A stretch of DNA of 64,000 bases from Marinomonas posidonica IVIA-Po-181 (GTDB lineage Bacteria > Pseudomonadota > Gammaproteobacteria > Pseudomonadales > Marinomonadaceae), in contig NC_015559.1 of the NCBI RefSeq assembly GCF_000214215.1, forward strand, positions 3,459,001 through 3,523,000, in the 5' to 3' direction. Shown one piece after another: positions 54,574 to 64,000 of this stretch; the first letter of the stretch is position 1, and every line of letters begins with the position of its first letter. Position numbers and translations under genes: made by a program. The notes beneath the pieces were generated by a model that saw nothing but the letters and a program-made list of their open reading frames with translations, made no database searches and was not told where the DNA came from.

Positions 54574-55419
54574 CTAGGTTCGTAACAAGGTGCGCCTAAA
54601 TTGATGAGGAGTGACACCAAACATGGGTTTAAAGCGTCGATTAAAATAACTCACATCCGTGAAGCCAAAGGTCAGCGCGACATCCGTCAATGACATGCCC
54701 ATTGAAAGAGCTTCTTTGGCGCGGTTGATACGATAATTTTGCCAATATTGATGCGGTGTCATACCGAAATAGTCACGAAAGCAACGTAACAAGTGATACT
54801 TAGACATGTGTGCGACTTGGCTTAACGCGTCGAGAGAAACCTCGTCACTGACATGCGCATGTAAATAGTCTCTGACTCGTTCGAATACAGGGTCTTTTTT
54901 CGCGCGACGTTTGGACTTACCTAGACGAACAGAGCGCTGAATGCCCTTTTGGTGAGCTAAATATTCAGCAAATTCAAATAAAGCTGACGAGTATTCCATG
55001 GCAGATGACGTGTTGCTCTCAACCAAGGCCGCCAAACGCAAGATATGCGTTTTGAGCTCTAGGTCATTTTGTACTGTTTGTTCAATACGGAAATCTTGAG
55101 CTCGGCGAACGCCAGCACTCTCAAGCATAGGACTTAATTGATCAGGGTGGACATATAACATTTTATAATGAAGGGTGTCGTCGGTACCGGAATGACCGTC
55201 GTGAGCATCCTCTGGGTTGAACACAATCACATTGCCAGAATAGCTTTTGTGGTGTTCTCCCAAGGCATAAAAGTCTTGTCTGCCCGACAAGGTAACACCA
55301 AACGAAAACTCTTCGTGGGCGTGAGTTCCATAGCAAAAGTCATTCATTGACGCTTCGAGCAACATCACTTCATCAAAGGTGGCGCTTTTCACAAACTGAA
55401 AACAATTTTCTGCCGACAT
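54574..55419 (-). CDS. AraC family regulator of the LysE exporter type
   Basis: This 281-residue regulator from the ATG at 55419 follows AGGG. An N-terminal AraC-binding cupin (FCYGTHAHEEFSFGVTLSGRQDFY, VIVFNPEDAHDGHSG) precedes a C-terminal helix-turn-helix pair (LDALSQVAHMSKYHLLRCFRDYFGMTPHQYW and ALTFGFTDVSYFNRRFKPMFG). It is upstream of a LysE gene and probably activates it when amino acids accumulate. Confidence 0.92.
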   Translation of the reverse strand: MSAENCFQFVKSATFDEVMLLEASMNDFCYGTHAHEEFSFGVTLSGRQDFYALGEHHKSYSGNVIVFNPEDAHDGHSGTDDTLHYKMLYVHPDQLSPMLESAGVRRAQDFRIEQTVQNDLELKTHILRLAALVESNTSSAMEYSSALFEFAEYLAHQKGIQRSVRLGKSKRRAKKDPVFERVRDYLHAHVSDEVSLDALSQVAHMSKYHLLRCFRDYFGMTPHQYWQNYRINRAKEALSMGMSLTDVALTFGFTDVSYFNRRFKPMFGVTPHQFRRTLLRT

Positions 55420-55522
55420 CACAACCCTCTCACGCGTCTCTTAACCACTTCAATCAGAATAGAATATCCAGTTTGAAGATAAAAAGATTGGACGATATTG
55501 CGCAATCAGCACAAATAAACGC

Positions 55523-56845
55523 CTAATTTGATGCGCCAGATTCCACCTTTGCTAATGCCTGCAAATACATTCTCCAAGCACACATACCAGCTAATAGGTT
55601 ACCAACCAATACGCCAATGAACAGGCCTTTTAGCCCTGCCAGCTCAGCACCGAGCCATAAACAAGGCAAAAAGAAAGCAAATAGCCGCAAGGCAGAAATG
55701 GTTAACGCCACATAGGATTTACCCAACGCATTACAGACAGACACCATCAACATGCAAACACCCAAAGCACCTAGGCTGACCGGGACGATGAGTAAATGCC
55801 AAGTTAAAATGTCCGACACAGCCTGTTCACTGGTCATAAGACGAGCCAAAGGCCCTGCTAATAAGAAGGTCAGTAACGCCACACCTAATTGAAACAGCAA
55901 AATATACCGAATCGCTATCGAAACCACAGAGCGGATGTCTTGAATCCGATTGGCCCCCAATAAGCGACCAACCATAGGTGGCATCGACATGGTTAATGCT
56001 AAAACAGAAACAATGGTAAAGAACTCAAACCTCGACCCTAACGCCCAAGAGGCTACCGCCGCAGTACCAAAGCTAGCAATCAGCTTGGTGGCCATCATGG
56101 AGGACACTGGTGGTAATAACTGACTGATCATAGCAGGCCCCATAATATGACCAATCGACGCTAAGCTTTTACCAACATTCAAATTCCTCCAATCAAAACT
56201 TACCCAGCGTTTAGCCGACACTTGAGGCGCAACCACCAACGCCCCCACCAAACCAAATGCCACGGTTGTGGCTAACGCCGCACCGTTAAGACCAAGATCA
56301 AGAGTAAAAATAAAGATAGGATCCAACACCAAATTCAACACACTGGTTACTATCATCATGATGCCTGGCAAAATCGTATTGCCATTGGCTCGGCTAATGC
56401 TGTAAAAAAAGTACAATAAAGCACCAACCCAAGCGCTTAATAACCAATACGGCCAATAATCGTCCACCGTACCATAGACAGTATCCGGTGCACTTAATAA
56501 CGCTAAAATTGGCCCTCGCATCAGCCAAATGAGCACACTAAAGACGGCAATACCAAGGCTACCAATCATTAGCACCAAGCCGCCCAGTTGCTTCGCATAC
56601 TGAATATTTTGAGCACCCAACGCCCGAGCAATCATCGCTGTCGTGGCAATGCCCAGCCCCACTTGCAATCCGATGACCAACATTTGAATCGGCAAGGTAA
56701 AACCTTGAACTGCCAGAGGTACAACACCTAACTGGCCAATGAAGGCACTGTCCACCAGCTGAAAACTCATCAAAGACAAGATCCCAAACAACATGGGCCA
56801 AGTCATATTAAATAATTCACGTGCAAGAGAAGGAGAGGAAGTCAT
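55523..56845 (-). CDS. MATE family efflux transporter
   Basis: This 440-residue, 12-helix cation-coupled exporter begins ARELFNMTWPMLFGILSLMSFQLVDSAFIGQLG, a typical MATE start, and has two pseudo-symmetric halves with the second at GPAMISQLLPPVSSMMATKLIASFG. The substrate is unknown and may be cationic drugs or metabolites. It is monocistronic or loosely linked to the MFS gene upstream. Confidence 0.92.
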   Translation of the reverse strand: MTSSPSLARELFNMTWPMLFGILSLMSFQLVDSAFIGQLGVVPLAVQGFTLPIQMLVIGLQVGLGIATTAMIARALGAQNIQYAKQLGGLVLMIGSLGIAVFSVLIWLMRGPILALLSAPDTVYGTVDDYWPYWLLSAWVGALLYFFYSISRANGNTILPGIMMIVTSVLNLVLDPIFIFTLDLGLNGAALATTVAFGLVGALVVAPQVSAKRWVSFDWRNLNVGKSLASIGHIMGPAMISQLLPPVSSMMATKLIASFGTAAVASWALGSRFEFFTIVSVLALTMSMPPMVGRLLGANRIQDIRSVVSIAIRYILLFQLGVALLTFLLAGPLARLMTSEQAVSDILTWHLLIVPVSLGALGVCMLMVSVCNALGKSYVALTISALRLFAFFLPCLWLGAELAGLKGLFIGVLVGNLLAGMCAWRMYLQALAKVESGASN

Positions 56846-56998
56846 AAAGTGGCAAAGTATCTCTAAAAAAGAATGTTAAACTTCCCTATTGTAACGCGAA
56901 TAGCGTGACAGTTTTACCTGTTACATTGAGACAATAATCCATCACCATAAAAAGGCGTTAATGGACCATTTACGCTGCCTTTAAACTAAAGCAGACAC

Positions 56999-58237
56999 TC
57001 ACCCTCTTTTCAGGGAAGAAAAGCGTCCTGCCAATAACATTAAAGCAACACTCATCACTGACAACATAAAAAAGCCCGTGGCAAAGGGTGTTAGAGTATT
57101 GTGATAGAACTGCCCAACCGATACGGCCAAGACAATCGCAATCATACTAGACAAAGATGAAATCAATGATGCCCCCAACCCAGCGGTTCGGCCTAATGGT
57201 TCCATCGCCATGGCATTCACATTACCGAACACCATACCAAAACAAGAAAACATCAGCATACAAATGGCCATAAACCAGAAAAAAGGCGGTACGCCATCAT
57301 AATTCAGCACCAAGATAGACAACACAAAAGACAGGCAAACCATCACGCTTAACGCAAAATAAACGCAAACCTTCATCCCCACTCTCAGCACAATTTTGCC
57401 GTTGAAAAAGTTCATCACGCTAGAGCCAATGACCATCATAGCGAAATACAGAGGAAAATCCTCTCCCACCAAATAAATGTCTTGAAAAATTGACTGGGCG
57501 GTACTGATATACAACATTAACCCGCCAAACACGCAGCCTAACAAAGCCGTGTATGCCATGACCTCTTTACGACTCAAAATGTCTTTTGCATCCGACATCA
57601 AACTGGACCACTGCAATGGAATACGACGCTCTTTCGGTAACGTTTCCGGTTGCCGCCAACAGAACCAAGCAAGCGCTAACAAAGACTGAATCAACAACAT
57701 GGCAAAAATCCATCGCCAGTTGCCCAATTGCATCACCAACTGACCAATTGCCGGAGCCAGCAAAGGCACTAACAAAAAGACCATCATGATAAAAGACATG
57801 ATGCGCGCCATGGCAGCCCCCTTGTACAAATCACGAATCAGCGCCCGGGATACTATTTTTGGCGCTGACACCCCAAACCCTTGGATCAAACGCCCAGCCA
57901 ATAACATTTCCAACGACGAAGAAAGCAATGCCACTAGGGTGCCGACAAGGTAAATCGCGATTCCTAACACAATACTATTTTTCCGCCCGAGAGCGTCTGA
58001 CAAAGGGCCAAAAGTGATCTCACCAAACACCATGCCCAAAATCATCGCCGAAATAATCCATTGGGTATGCTGATAATTCTCGATCAATAAATCTTGTGAA
58101 ATAAAGGAAAACGCCGGCAACATAGCGTCCATTGTCAGCGCAGTTAAAGACATCATCAAAGCAAATAAGGTAATAAACTCGGCTTCAGGCAGTTGTTTTA
58201 TTGATGAATCTAACGCTATGGAATCTGAACTCGACAT
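56999..58237 (-). CDS. Bcr/CflA family MFS efflux transporter
   Basis: This 412-residue, 12-helix MFS protein has the loop-2 motif GPLSDALGRKNSIVLG near residues 77-92 and the motif-C-like RLIQGFGVSAPKIVSRALIRDL, as in Bcr/CflA exporters of bicyclomycin or sulfonamides. The natural substrate is unknown. It is divergent from the LysR regulator at 58375 and could be under its control. Confidence 0.9.
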   Translation of the reverse strand: MSSSDSIALDSSIKQLPEAEFITLFALMMSLTALTMDAMLPAFSFISQDLLIENYQHTQWIISAMILGMVFGEITFGPLSDALGRKNSIVLGIAIYLVGTLVALLSSSLEMLLAGRLIQGFGVSAPKIVSRALIRDLYKGAAMARIMSFIMMVFLLVPLLAPAIGQLVMQLGNWRWIFAMLLIQSLLALAWFCWRQPETLPKERRIPLQWSSLMSDAKDILSRKEVMAYTALLGCVFGGLMLYISTAQSIFQDIYLVGEDFPLYFAMMVIGSSVMNFFNGKIVLRVGMKVCVYFALSVMVCLSFVLSILVLNYDGVPPFFWFMAICMLMFSCFGMVFGNVNAMAMEPLGRTAGLGASLISSLSSMIAIVLAVSVGQFYHNTLTPFATGFFMLSVMSVALMLLAGRFSSLKRG

Positions 58238-58374
58238 ACTTTTCCTTAAAAAATGAAAACAATCTATCCATCATATGACATAAATAAAACCGCTTCATTC
58301 AGTACCTGTAGTAAACTGTTAAATGTGCCGAACATCATGATAAATAACCCATAAAAACAACAAACGGGGTCACT

Positions 58375-59319
58375 ATGGAATTAGGTCTGGCCAAACATTT
58401 AAAACTCAATCAACTGCGTTTAATTTCAGTCATTTCGGAATATGGACAGCTGGGCATTGCCGCTGACGAAATGGCCATGACACAACCCGCTGCCTCGCGA
58501 ATGTTAAGCGACATTGAGCAAACGCTTGGTACGCGCTTATTCATTCGTCATGCAAAAGGAATGGAACCAACACTCGTCGGCCAAGCCGTCGCTCGCCGAG
58601 CACACAATCTCTTAGTCGAGTTACGCGATCTCGCCAGAGAAGTCAGTGAACTCAAAGAAGGCGGAGGAGGCACAACGGCGATAGGGGCCGTAACAGGAGC
58701 CGCTGTCGGCTTTGTCATTCCGGCCATTCAACAATTGCGCGCCATTGCCCCTAGAGCGGAAATCGATATCAATGTCGATACCAGTGATAGCTTGGTTCGA
58801 GACTTAATTGCTGGTCACAATGACTTTGTGTTGGCCAGAATTCCGAAACAATATGACGCCAATGTATTTGAAATTTTCCCTGCAAGAAGTGAGTCAGTAC
58901 AACTCGTCGTTCGTAAAGACCATCCCTTGGCCAATGTAGAAAAAATCGCGGTTCGAGATTTAGCCCATTTTGAATGGGTGATGCAATCTCATAGAGCCCC
59001 CATAAGAGAGGCCGTAGAAGCGGCCTTTATGGAAGAACGTGCCGAGTTACCGTTAAGCATTACCAACAGCACATCATTACTCGCGTTAATCGCCATTCTA
59101 GTCTCTTCCAATGCCATTGCCCCAATGGCCAGTGAAGTCTGCGACCTTCTTGTTGGGCAAAAGGTAAATGCAAAACTTAAAATCCTTAAGTTAAATCGTA
59201 GCATCACCATGAGCCCATACTATGTATTGCAAATGCAAGGTCGCCAATTATCCCCCCTCGCGAATCAGCTCAAACGCTTGGTGCTTGCCGAGTTAGAACA
59301 AAAAGCGACAAGCCCTTAA
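58375..59319 (+). CDS. LysR family regulator, GbpR-like
   Basis: This 314-residue LysR protein has an N-terminal helix-turn-helix (LRLISVISEYGQLGIAADEMAMTQPAASRMLSDIEQTLGTRLF). The effector domain begins GTTAIGAVTGAAVGFVIPAIQQL. The AADEMAMTQPAASRML type is typical of GbpR-like regulators next to arabinose or galactose oxidation genes. It is convergent with that operon (34-nt gap) and divergent from the MFS gene. The likely target is the pentose operon. Confidence 0.9.
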   Translation: MELGLAKHLKLNQLRLISVISEYGQLGIAADEMAMTQPAASRMLSDIEQTLGTRLFIRHAKGMEPTLVGQAVARRAHNLLVELRDLAREVSELKEGGGGTTAIGAVTGAAVGFVIPAIQQLRAIAPRAEIDINVDTSDSLVRDLIAGHNDFVLARIPKQYDANVFEIFPARSESVQLVVRKDHPLANVEKIAVRDLAHFEWVMQSHRAPIREAVEAAFMEERAELPLSITNSTSLLALIAILVSSNAIAPMASEVCDLLVGQKVNAKLKILKLNRSITMSPYYVLQMQGRQLSPLANQLKRLVLAELEQKATSP

Positions 59320-59352
59320 ACAAGTAAGGTAAAACGTTAACCGTCCGTCAAA

Positions 59353-60870
59353 CTAGACAGACAATTCCGAGCATTCTCTAGGCAAGAGCTCAATCGGAAT
59401 GTTCTGGTAACACACAGGTCTCAGGAAACGGCGGATCGACAAGGTACCGACAGAGGTAGCGCCAAAGTTTGTTGACGCAGGGTATGGGCCACCATGAACC
59501 ATGGTGTCACTGACCTCAACACCGGTTGGAAAACCATTCGCCAACACTCGCCCCGCTTTTCGTTCCAACACAGGCATAAGTTTCTGACACACCTCATAAT
59601 CTCCTTGATCAAGATGAAGCGTGCAAGTTAGCTGCCCCTCCAAATGACGAGCCAACTCAACCATTTGCTCAATACTGTCCGCCAATACGACCAAACCTAG
59701 CGGGCCAAACACTTCTTGATGCAAGGTCGGATTGTCCAGCCAAGCTTGCCCTGACACCACGAACAAATTTGGTCGTGCTGTACGGTCTTCGGTATCGGCT
59801 GTGCGTAGAACCGACGTGACATCCGCATTCTCTATCGCCGCGACACCTGAACGGTAAGCACTGGCAATGCCATCGGTTAACATGGTTTGCGCAGACACTT
59901 CCGACAAAGCCGCACTCGCGGCGGTTATCATGGCTTTCGAATCGGCGTTATCTAGCATCACCGCAATACCGGGATTCGTACAAAACTGCCCCACTCCCAT
60001 TGTCAGTGAACTTGCCCAACCTTGGCCCAATTCTTCCGCTCGGTTTTTGAGCGCTTCAGGCATAACAAACATGGGGTTAACGGACCCCAATTCACCAAAG
60101 AAAGGAATTGGCTCAGGACGTGCTGCACACAAATCAAAGAGCGCACGACCTCCCGCTAAACTACCGGTAAAGCCAACCGCTTTAATCAAAGGATGCTGAA
60201 CCAAAGCTTGCCCTGCTGCAAAGCCATCTCCCTGTATAAATGAAAATACGCCCGCTGGCATATTGCATTTTTGAATGGCTGCGTCGATTGCTTGTGCCAC
60301 GACTTCCCCAGTCCCTGGGTGCGCCGGATGGCCTTTTACCACCACAGTGCAACCCGCGGCTAATGCGGCGGCGGTATCGCCACCCGCCGTCGAAAAAGCC
60401 AATGGAAAGTTGGACGCACCGAATACCGCCACAGGACCAATTGGTCGCTGTACCATGTGCAATTCCGGACGAGGTAACGGCTCACGATCCGCTAACGCCC
60501 CATCAAAGCGGTGGTCCAAATACTCACCCGATAATATGTGGCTTGCGAACAATCTCATTTGCGCTACGGTACGACCACGCTCACCTTGTAATCTGGCTTC
60601 TGGCAAACCGGTTTCTTGTACGCCAATCTCTGTAATGCTATCGCCACGAGCCTCTATCTCATCTGCAATGGCGTTTAAAAAAACAGCTCTATCTTGACGA
60701 GAAGAATAACCATAAAGTTCAAAAGCCGCTTCCGCAGCTTTTACCGCAGTCTCCACATCGGCTGCTCGCGCAAGATAAAAAGAATGTGAAGGTCCACTCG
60801 CAGGATTAGATGAAAACGTGTCTTCGCTTTTCACCCACTTCCCAGCGATAAAGTGCTGTCCGGTCAACAT
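59353..60870 (-). CDS. 2,5-dioxovalerate (ketoglutarate semialdehyde) dehydrogenase
   Basis: This 505-residue aldehyde dehydrogenase has catalytic Glu in FFGELGSVNPMFVMP and Cys in GVGQFCTNPG near residues 291-300. The start MLTGQHFIAGKWVKSEDTFSSNPASG and end RPVCYQNIPIELLP follow the sugar-acid type III enzymes. It converts 2,5-dioxopentanoate to 2-oxoglutarate, the last step of oxidative pentose breakdown. It is the last gene of the operon, 43 nt after the dehydratase. Confidence 0.93.
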   Translation of the reverse strand: MLTGQHFIAGKWVKSEDTFSSNPASGPSHSFYLARAADVETAVKAAEAAFELYGYSSRQDRAVFLNAIADEIEARGDSITEIGVQETGLPEARLQGERGRTVAQMRLFASHILSGEYLDHRFDGALADREPLPRPELHMVQRPIGPVAVFGASNFPLAFSTAGGDTAAALAAGCTVVVKGHPAHPGTGEVVAQAIDAAIQKCNMPAGVFSFIQGDGFAAGQALVQHPLIKAVGFTGSLAGGRALFDLCAARPEPIPFFGELGSVNPMFVMPEALKNRAEELGQGWASSLTMGVGQFCTNPGIAVMLDNADSKAMITAASAALSEVSAQTMLTDGIASAYRSGVAAIENADVTSVLRTADTEDRTARPNLFVVSGQAWLDNPTLHQEVFGPLGLVVLADSIEQMVELARHLEGQLTCTLHLDQGDYEVCQKLMPVLERKAGRVLANGFPTGVEVSDTMVHGGPYPASTNFGATSVGTLSIRRFLRPVCYQNIPIELLPRECSELSV

Positions 60871-60913
60871 GCTGACTCCTTATTAATTATGACGAAATAG
60901 TGTGCAGATCTTG

Positions 60914-62674
60914 TTAATGACTGTCTTTCGGAACCGCCGCACCACGGCAACCTTTCAAAAAATCAAAATCGGCCCCGGTATCGGCGCCTTGGACATGATC
61001 ATGGAACAATTTAATATAGCCGCTTTTAGGTGCCTCAAGATGTGTTTTCCAGTTGGCCAAGCGAGTCGCCATTTCTTTATCCGTGATGTCTACTCGCAAA
61101 CAACGACGCTCTACATCCAACTCGATCATGTCGCCATTTTTCACGACCGCCAAAGGACCACCCGCTGCGGCCTCCGGCGTAGTATGCAACACCACTGTGC
61201 CATAAGCGGTGCCTGACATCCGCGCATCCGAAATCCTCACCATGTCTTTAATGCCTTTGCGTAAGATTTTGGGCGGCAGGCCCATATTGCCCACTTCGGC
61301 CATACCTGGGTAACCCTTCGGACCACAATTTTTCAGCACCATCACGCAATGCTCGTCTATGTCTAAGGCTTCGTCATTAATCTTGGCTTTATAATCATCA
61401 ATGTCTTCAAACACCACCGCCCGTCCGCGATGCTGTAATAAATGCGCGGAGGCCGCCGAGGGTTTAAGCACGGCCCCCTGAGGCGCAAGATTACCTTTTA
61501 GCACCACGATACCGCCTTTTTGAGTTAAGGCTTTTTCAACCGGTAAAATAACATCCTCATTCCAGTTACGAACCTCTTTAACCTCGTTCCAAATCGATTC
61601 CCCCGAGACAGTAAGCGCAGTTTTGTGAAGTTTTCCAGCTTCGGCTAGATGCTTAATCACCACAGGCAATCCGCCGGCGTAAAAAAACTCTTCCATCAAA
61701 TATTTCCCTGACGGCATGAGATTCACTATGGTGGCAATGTCCTGACCCAACTTATCCCAGTCATCTAAATTCAGATCAACACCCACGCGGCCCGCAATGG
61801 CTAATAAATGAATCACCGCATTGGTTGACCCGCCAATGGCACCATTGATGCGAATTGCATTTTCGAATGCCTGTCGTGTTAACACGTCCGACGGCTTCAG
61901 ATCGTCTTTCACCATATCAACGATTCGACGCCCAGTAAGGTGTGCCATAACCCGACGACGACTGTCTACAGCCGGAATCGCTGCATTTCCTGACAGCGCC
62001 ATGCCCAACGCTTCGGCCATCGAGGCCATGGTACTGGCGGTCCCCATCGTATTACAGGAACCCGCAGAGCGAGACATGGATTGCTCTGCTTCTAAAAAGT
62101 CTTCCTGAGTCATATTGCCCGCTTTGATGTCCTCTGACATCTGCCATAACGCGGTACCTGAGCCAACCCGCTCACCTCTGAAGTAACCGTTGAGCATCGG
62201 GCCACCAGAGACAACAATCGCCGGAATGTCCACACTGCATGCGCCCATCAATAACGCAGGCGTTGTTTTATCGCAACCAGCCAGCAATACAACGCCATCC
62301 AAAGGATTCGCTCGTAACGCTTCCTCAACATCCATGGCCGCCATATTCCGATACATCATGGCAGTCGGCCTAAGCGAGCTTTCCCCAACGGAAAAAACAG
62401 GGAACTCTAATGGCAAACCACCAGCCTCATAAATGCCATGCTTTACTCGATCGGCAAGTTCTCTAAGGTGCGCATTACAAGGTGTTAATTGCGACCAAGT
62501 GTTACAAATACCAATCACTGGGCGACCATCAAACAAATCAGCAGGCAAGCCTTGGTTTTTCATCCAACTGCGATGATAAATATGATCTCGAGACGTACCG
62601 CCAAACCATTCGGTGGAACGTAATTTTCGCGGCCATGGTTTGGGAACAAAGATATTTTTTGATGACTCCGTCAT
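60914..62674 (-). CDS. IlvD/Edd family sugar-acid dehydratase (L-arabonate dehydratase type)
   Basis: This 586-residue enzyme from the ATG at 62674 overlaps the SDR stop as ATGA. Iron-sulfur cysteines are in GICNTWSQLTPCN (Cys pair region), LAGCDKTTPA and GSCNTMGTAST. The start KLRSTEWFGGTSRDHIYHRSWMKNQGLP is typical of arabonate/xylonate dehydratases rather than IlvD. It dehydrates a pentonate to 2-keto-3-deoxypentonate. Arabonate, fuconate or xylonate cannot be separated by eye. Confidence 0.92.
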   Translation of the reverse strand: MTESSKNIFVPKPWPRKLRSTEWFGGTSRDHIYHRSWMKNQGLPADLFDGRPVIGICNTWSQLTPCNAHLRELADRVKHGIYEAGGLPLEFPVFSVGESSLRPTAMMYRNMAAMDVEEALRANPLDGVVLLAGCDKTTPALLMGACSVDIPAIVVSGGPMLNGYFRGERVGSGTALWQMSEDIKAGNMTQEDFLEAEQSMSRSAGSCNTMGTASTMASMAEALGMALSGNAAIPAVDSRRRVMAHLTGRRIVDMVKDDLKPSDVLTRQAFENAIRINGAIGGSTNAVIHLLAIAGRVGVDLNLDDWDKLGQDIATIVNLMPSGKYLMEEFFYAGGLPVVIKHLAEAGKLHKTALTVSGESIWNEVKEVRNWNEDVILPVEKALTQKGGIVVLKGNLAPQGAVLKPSAASAHLLQHRGRAVVFEDIDDYKAKINDEALDIDEHCVMVLKNCGPKGYPGMAEVGNMGLPPKILRKGIKDMVRISDARMSGTAYGTVVLHTTPEAAAGGPLAVVKNGDMIELDVERRCLRVDITDKEMATRLANWKTHLEAPKSGYIKLFHDHVQGADTGADFDFLKGCRGAAVPKDSH

Positions 62675-63441
62675 ACCCAACCTCCATCAACAATAAAATT
62701 CTGCGCCGAGCACATAGCGGCCACATTCGACCCCAAAAATAGTGCCATATTCGCCACATGCTCTGGTAACACCTTACCGGCCAAACATTGACCTTGCTTG
62801 ATCTTTTCTTCGGCCGCATCGTCCACCCACAAACGCAGCTGCTTTTCCGTCATCACCCAACCCGGAACCAAGGTATTGACGCGAATACCAGCGGCGCCAA
62901 GATCACGAGCCAATGAGCGAGTTAACCCATGCATGGCGGCCTTGCTCGTGCCATAGGTTGGATACCCTGCGGTGGCCATCATCCAACCAACAGAACCAAA
63001 ATTGACAATAGAACCCCCACCAAGCTCTTTCATCATGGGGGCGACAGTTTGGGCCGCAAACATGGCATGCTTTATATTTACCCCCACTAATTCGTCAAAA
63101 CGCTCTTCCGTCAGCGACGCCAAAGAGTGACGAACATCATTGGCCGCATTATTAAGTAAAATACTAATGGGTCCGAAGGCGTCTGCTGCATTGCGAATTT
63201 TGCTCTGATAATCTTTGATATTAGTAATGTCACACACATCGAAGCGCACACAGTGCCCGTCCTTCAACAAGCGTTCTGCAAGCTGACGTCCCGCTTTCTC
63301 ATCCAAATCCACAAACGCTGTTTTTGCTCCTTGTTTTGCATAGGCTTCCACAATCGCCGCGCCGATGCCCGTCGCGCCACCCGAAACAAACACGGAGCGG
63401 TCTTTTAAATCTGGGTAAATGGCACTCTGTAGCCTATTCAT
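62671..63441 (-). CDS. SDR family sugar dehydrogenase
   Basis: This 256-residue NAD(P)-dependent enzyme has GGATGIGAAIVEAYAKQG, NNAANDVRHS, catalytic Ser in NFGSVGW and YGTSKAAMHGLTR near residues 158-170. The operon context suggests oxidation of an aldose (L-arabinose, D-xylose or D-galactose) to its lactone as the first step. Its start overlaps the GguC-like gene by four bases and its stop overlaps the dehydratase. Confidence 0.9.
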   Translation of the reverse strand: MNRLQSAIYPDLKDRSVFVSGGATGIGAAIVEAYAKQGAKTAFVDLDEKAGRQLAERLLKDGHCVRFDVCDITNIKDYQSKIRNAADAFGPISILLNNAANDVRHSLASLTEERFDELVGVNIKHAMFAAQTVAPMMKELGGGSIVNFGSVGWMMATAGYPTYGTSKAAMHGLTRSLARDLGAAGIRVNTLVPGWVMTEKQLRLWVDDAAEEKIKQGQCLAGKVLPEHVANMALFLGSNVAAMCSAQNFIVDGGWV

Positions 63442-64000
63442 AAAGCACTCACTTCTGTCGATAATGGCGCGGCCTCAGAGAACGTATTACGCAATGGCAA
63501 ACCGAAGGTCGGCGAGACAATTTCAAAGACATCCCCTTCGCGAGCTTGAACGCCATCCGCAAAAGATAGGGTCGCCGTGCCAAACATATGCACGTGCAAA
63601 TCCCCTGGCTGACGGAAAATGGCATATTTAAAATGATGGTGTTCAAGATTCTTAAAGGTGTGCGACATATTGTCTTCACCCGACACAAACCCCTTTTCCC
63701 AAAGGGTGGTTTCACCTCGCTCTATTCGAGAATGCCCTTCAATGTGCCTGGGCAGTTCACCGACCAACAACTCAGGACCAAACGCCGCTGGGCGTAATTT
63801 TGAATGCGCTAAGTAGAGATAATTCTGGCGCTCCGTCACGTGATCCGAAAACTCATTAGCCAATGTATAGCCGAGTCGGTGTACTTTCCCATCCTCACCA
63901 ATGAGGTAAAAGCCAGCGATTTCAGGTTCTTCCCCTCCATCCAAGGCAAAAGAAGGTGACAGTATCGCCTCTCCTGGCGCCATCACACCTGCCCCATTAC
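63438..64000 (-). CDS. GguC/AraD1 family protein (FAH fold), 5' part outside window
   Basis: The frame stays open to the right edge (NGAGVMAPGEAILSPS), so the gene is cut and its start is missing. The visible part (about 187 residues) has FALDGGEEPEIAGFYLIGEDG and GNEFSDH-like TLANEFSDHVTE, characteristic of the AraD1/GguC branch of the fumarylacetoacetase fold. In sugar-acid clusters this fold performs 2-keto-3-deoxy-L-arabonate dehydration. It is probably the first or second gene of the operon. Confidence 0.9.
   Translation of the reverse strand, partial: NGAGVMAPGEAILSPSFALDGGEEPEIAGFYLIGEDGKVHRLGYTLANEFSDHVTERQNYLYLAHSKLRPAAFGPELLVGELPRHIEGHSRIERGETTLWEKGFVSGEDNMSHTFKNLEHHHFKYAIFRQPGDLHVHMFGTATLSFADGVQAREGDVFEIVSPTFGLPLRNTFSEAAPLSTEVSAL

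Overview
The window looks like a chromosomal segment of a marine gammaproteobacterium, most like Marinomonas or a related Oceanospirillales genus. That placement is inferred from gene content: urt/ure urea use, choline-to-betaine enzymes, a RpoE-ChrR photo-oxidative module, OlsF-type ornithine lipid synthase, Aap-type ABC transport and pentose oxidation. The moderate AT bias fits. No rRNA, tRNA, insertion sequence, prophage or CRISPR array was seen. Both ends cut through genes.

Positions 1-13054 (minus strand) form one urea module: urtABCDE (ATP-driven urea uptake), ureDABCEFG (nickel urease and its assembly proteins), ureJ, and a 3'-truncated gene fusing an NCS1-like transporter domain to a Cys-rich linker. 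That last gene is probably a transporter-type sensor kinase whose signalling half lies outside the window. A perfect palindromic hairpin with a T-run separates urtA from urtBCDE.

Positions 13318-23614 hold small transporter/regulator units (AraC + LysE + MOSC; LysR + EamA). They also hold an SDR divergent from an APH-fold kinase/class-III aminotransferase pair resembling hydroxylysine- or ethanolamine-phosphate phospho-lyase systems, then a DUF6279 lipoprotein and an AraC regulator.

Positions 23628-31568 are a complete RpoE-ChrR regulon. The sigma factor and its zinc anti-sigma factor face an eight-gene operon (NTF2-like, SDR, flavoprotein, DUF1365, Cfa-type methyltransferase, DUF2878, unknown, DUF3833). 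Divergent TGATCC-N16-CGT promoters lie between them. Positions 31737-34895 carry small proteins, an OlsF-type bifunctional acyltransferase and a lone CBM48 protein.

Positions 35197-40436 hold betBA behind a strong palindromic operator (no betI here), a bidirectional terminator and cpdB. Positions 40600-46884 hold a methyltransferase, a zinc peptidase, a DnaJ-like protein, mltA, and exbB-exbD-exbD-tonB, in which the second ExbD has Asn in place of the essential membrane Asp.

Positions 47039-53412 hold an AapJQMP-type transporter, a GntR regulator and isoaspartyl dipeptidase iadA. They share ATGGATACAT-like sites and probably form an isoaspartyl-dipeptide or acidic amino-acid uptake unit. Positions 53475-58237 hold a DUF1127 protein behind a phased CATACAG motif array, plus a LysE exporter, an AraC regulator, a MATE pump and an MFS pump. 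Positions 58375-64000 hold a LysR regulator and a pentonate oxidation operon (GguC/AraD1-like, SDR, arabonate dehydratase, ketoglutarate semialdehyde dehydrogenase) that runs off the right edge.
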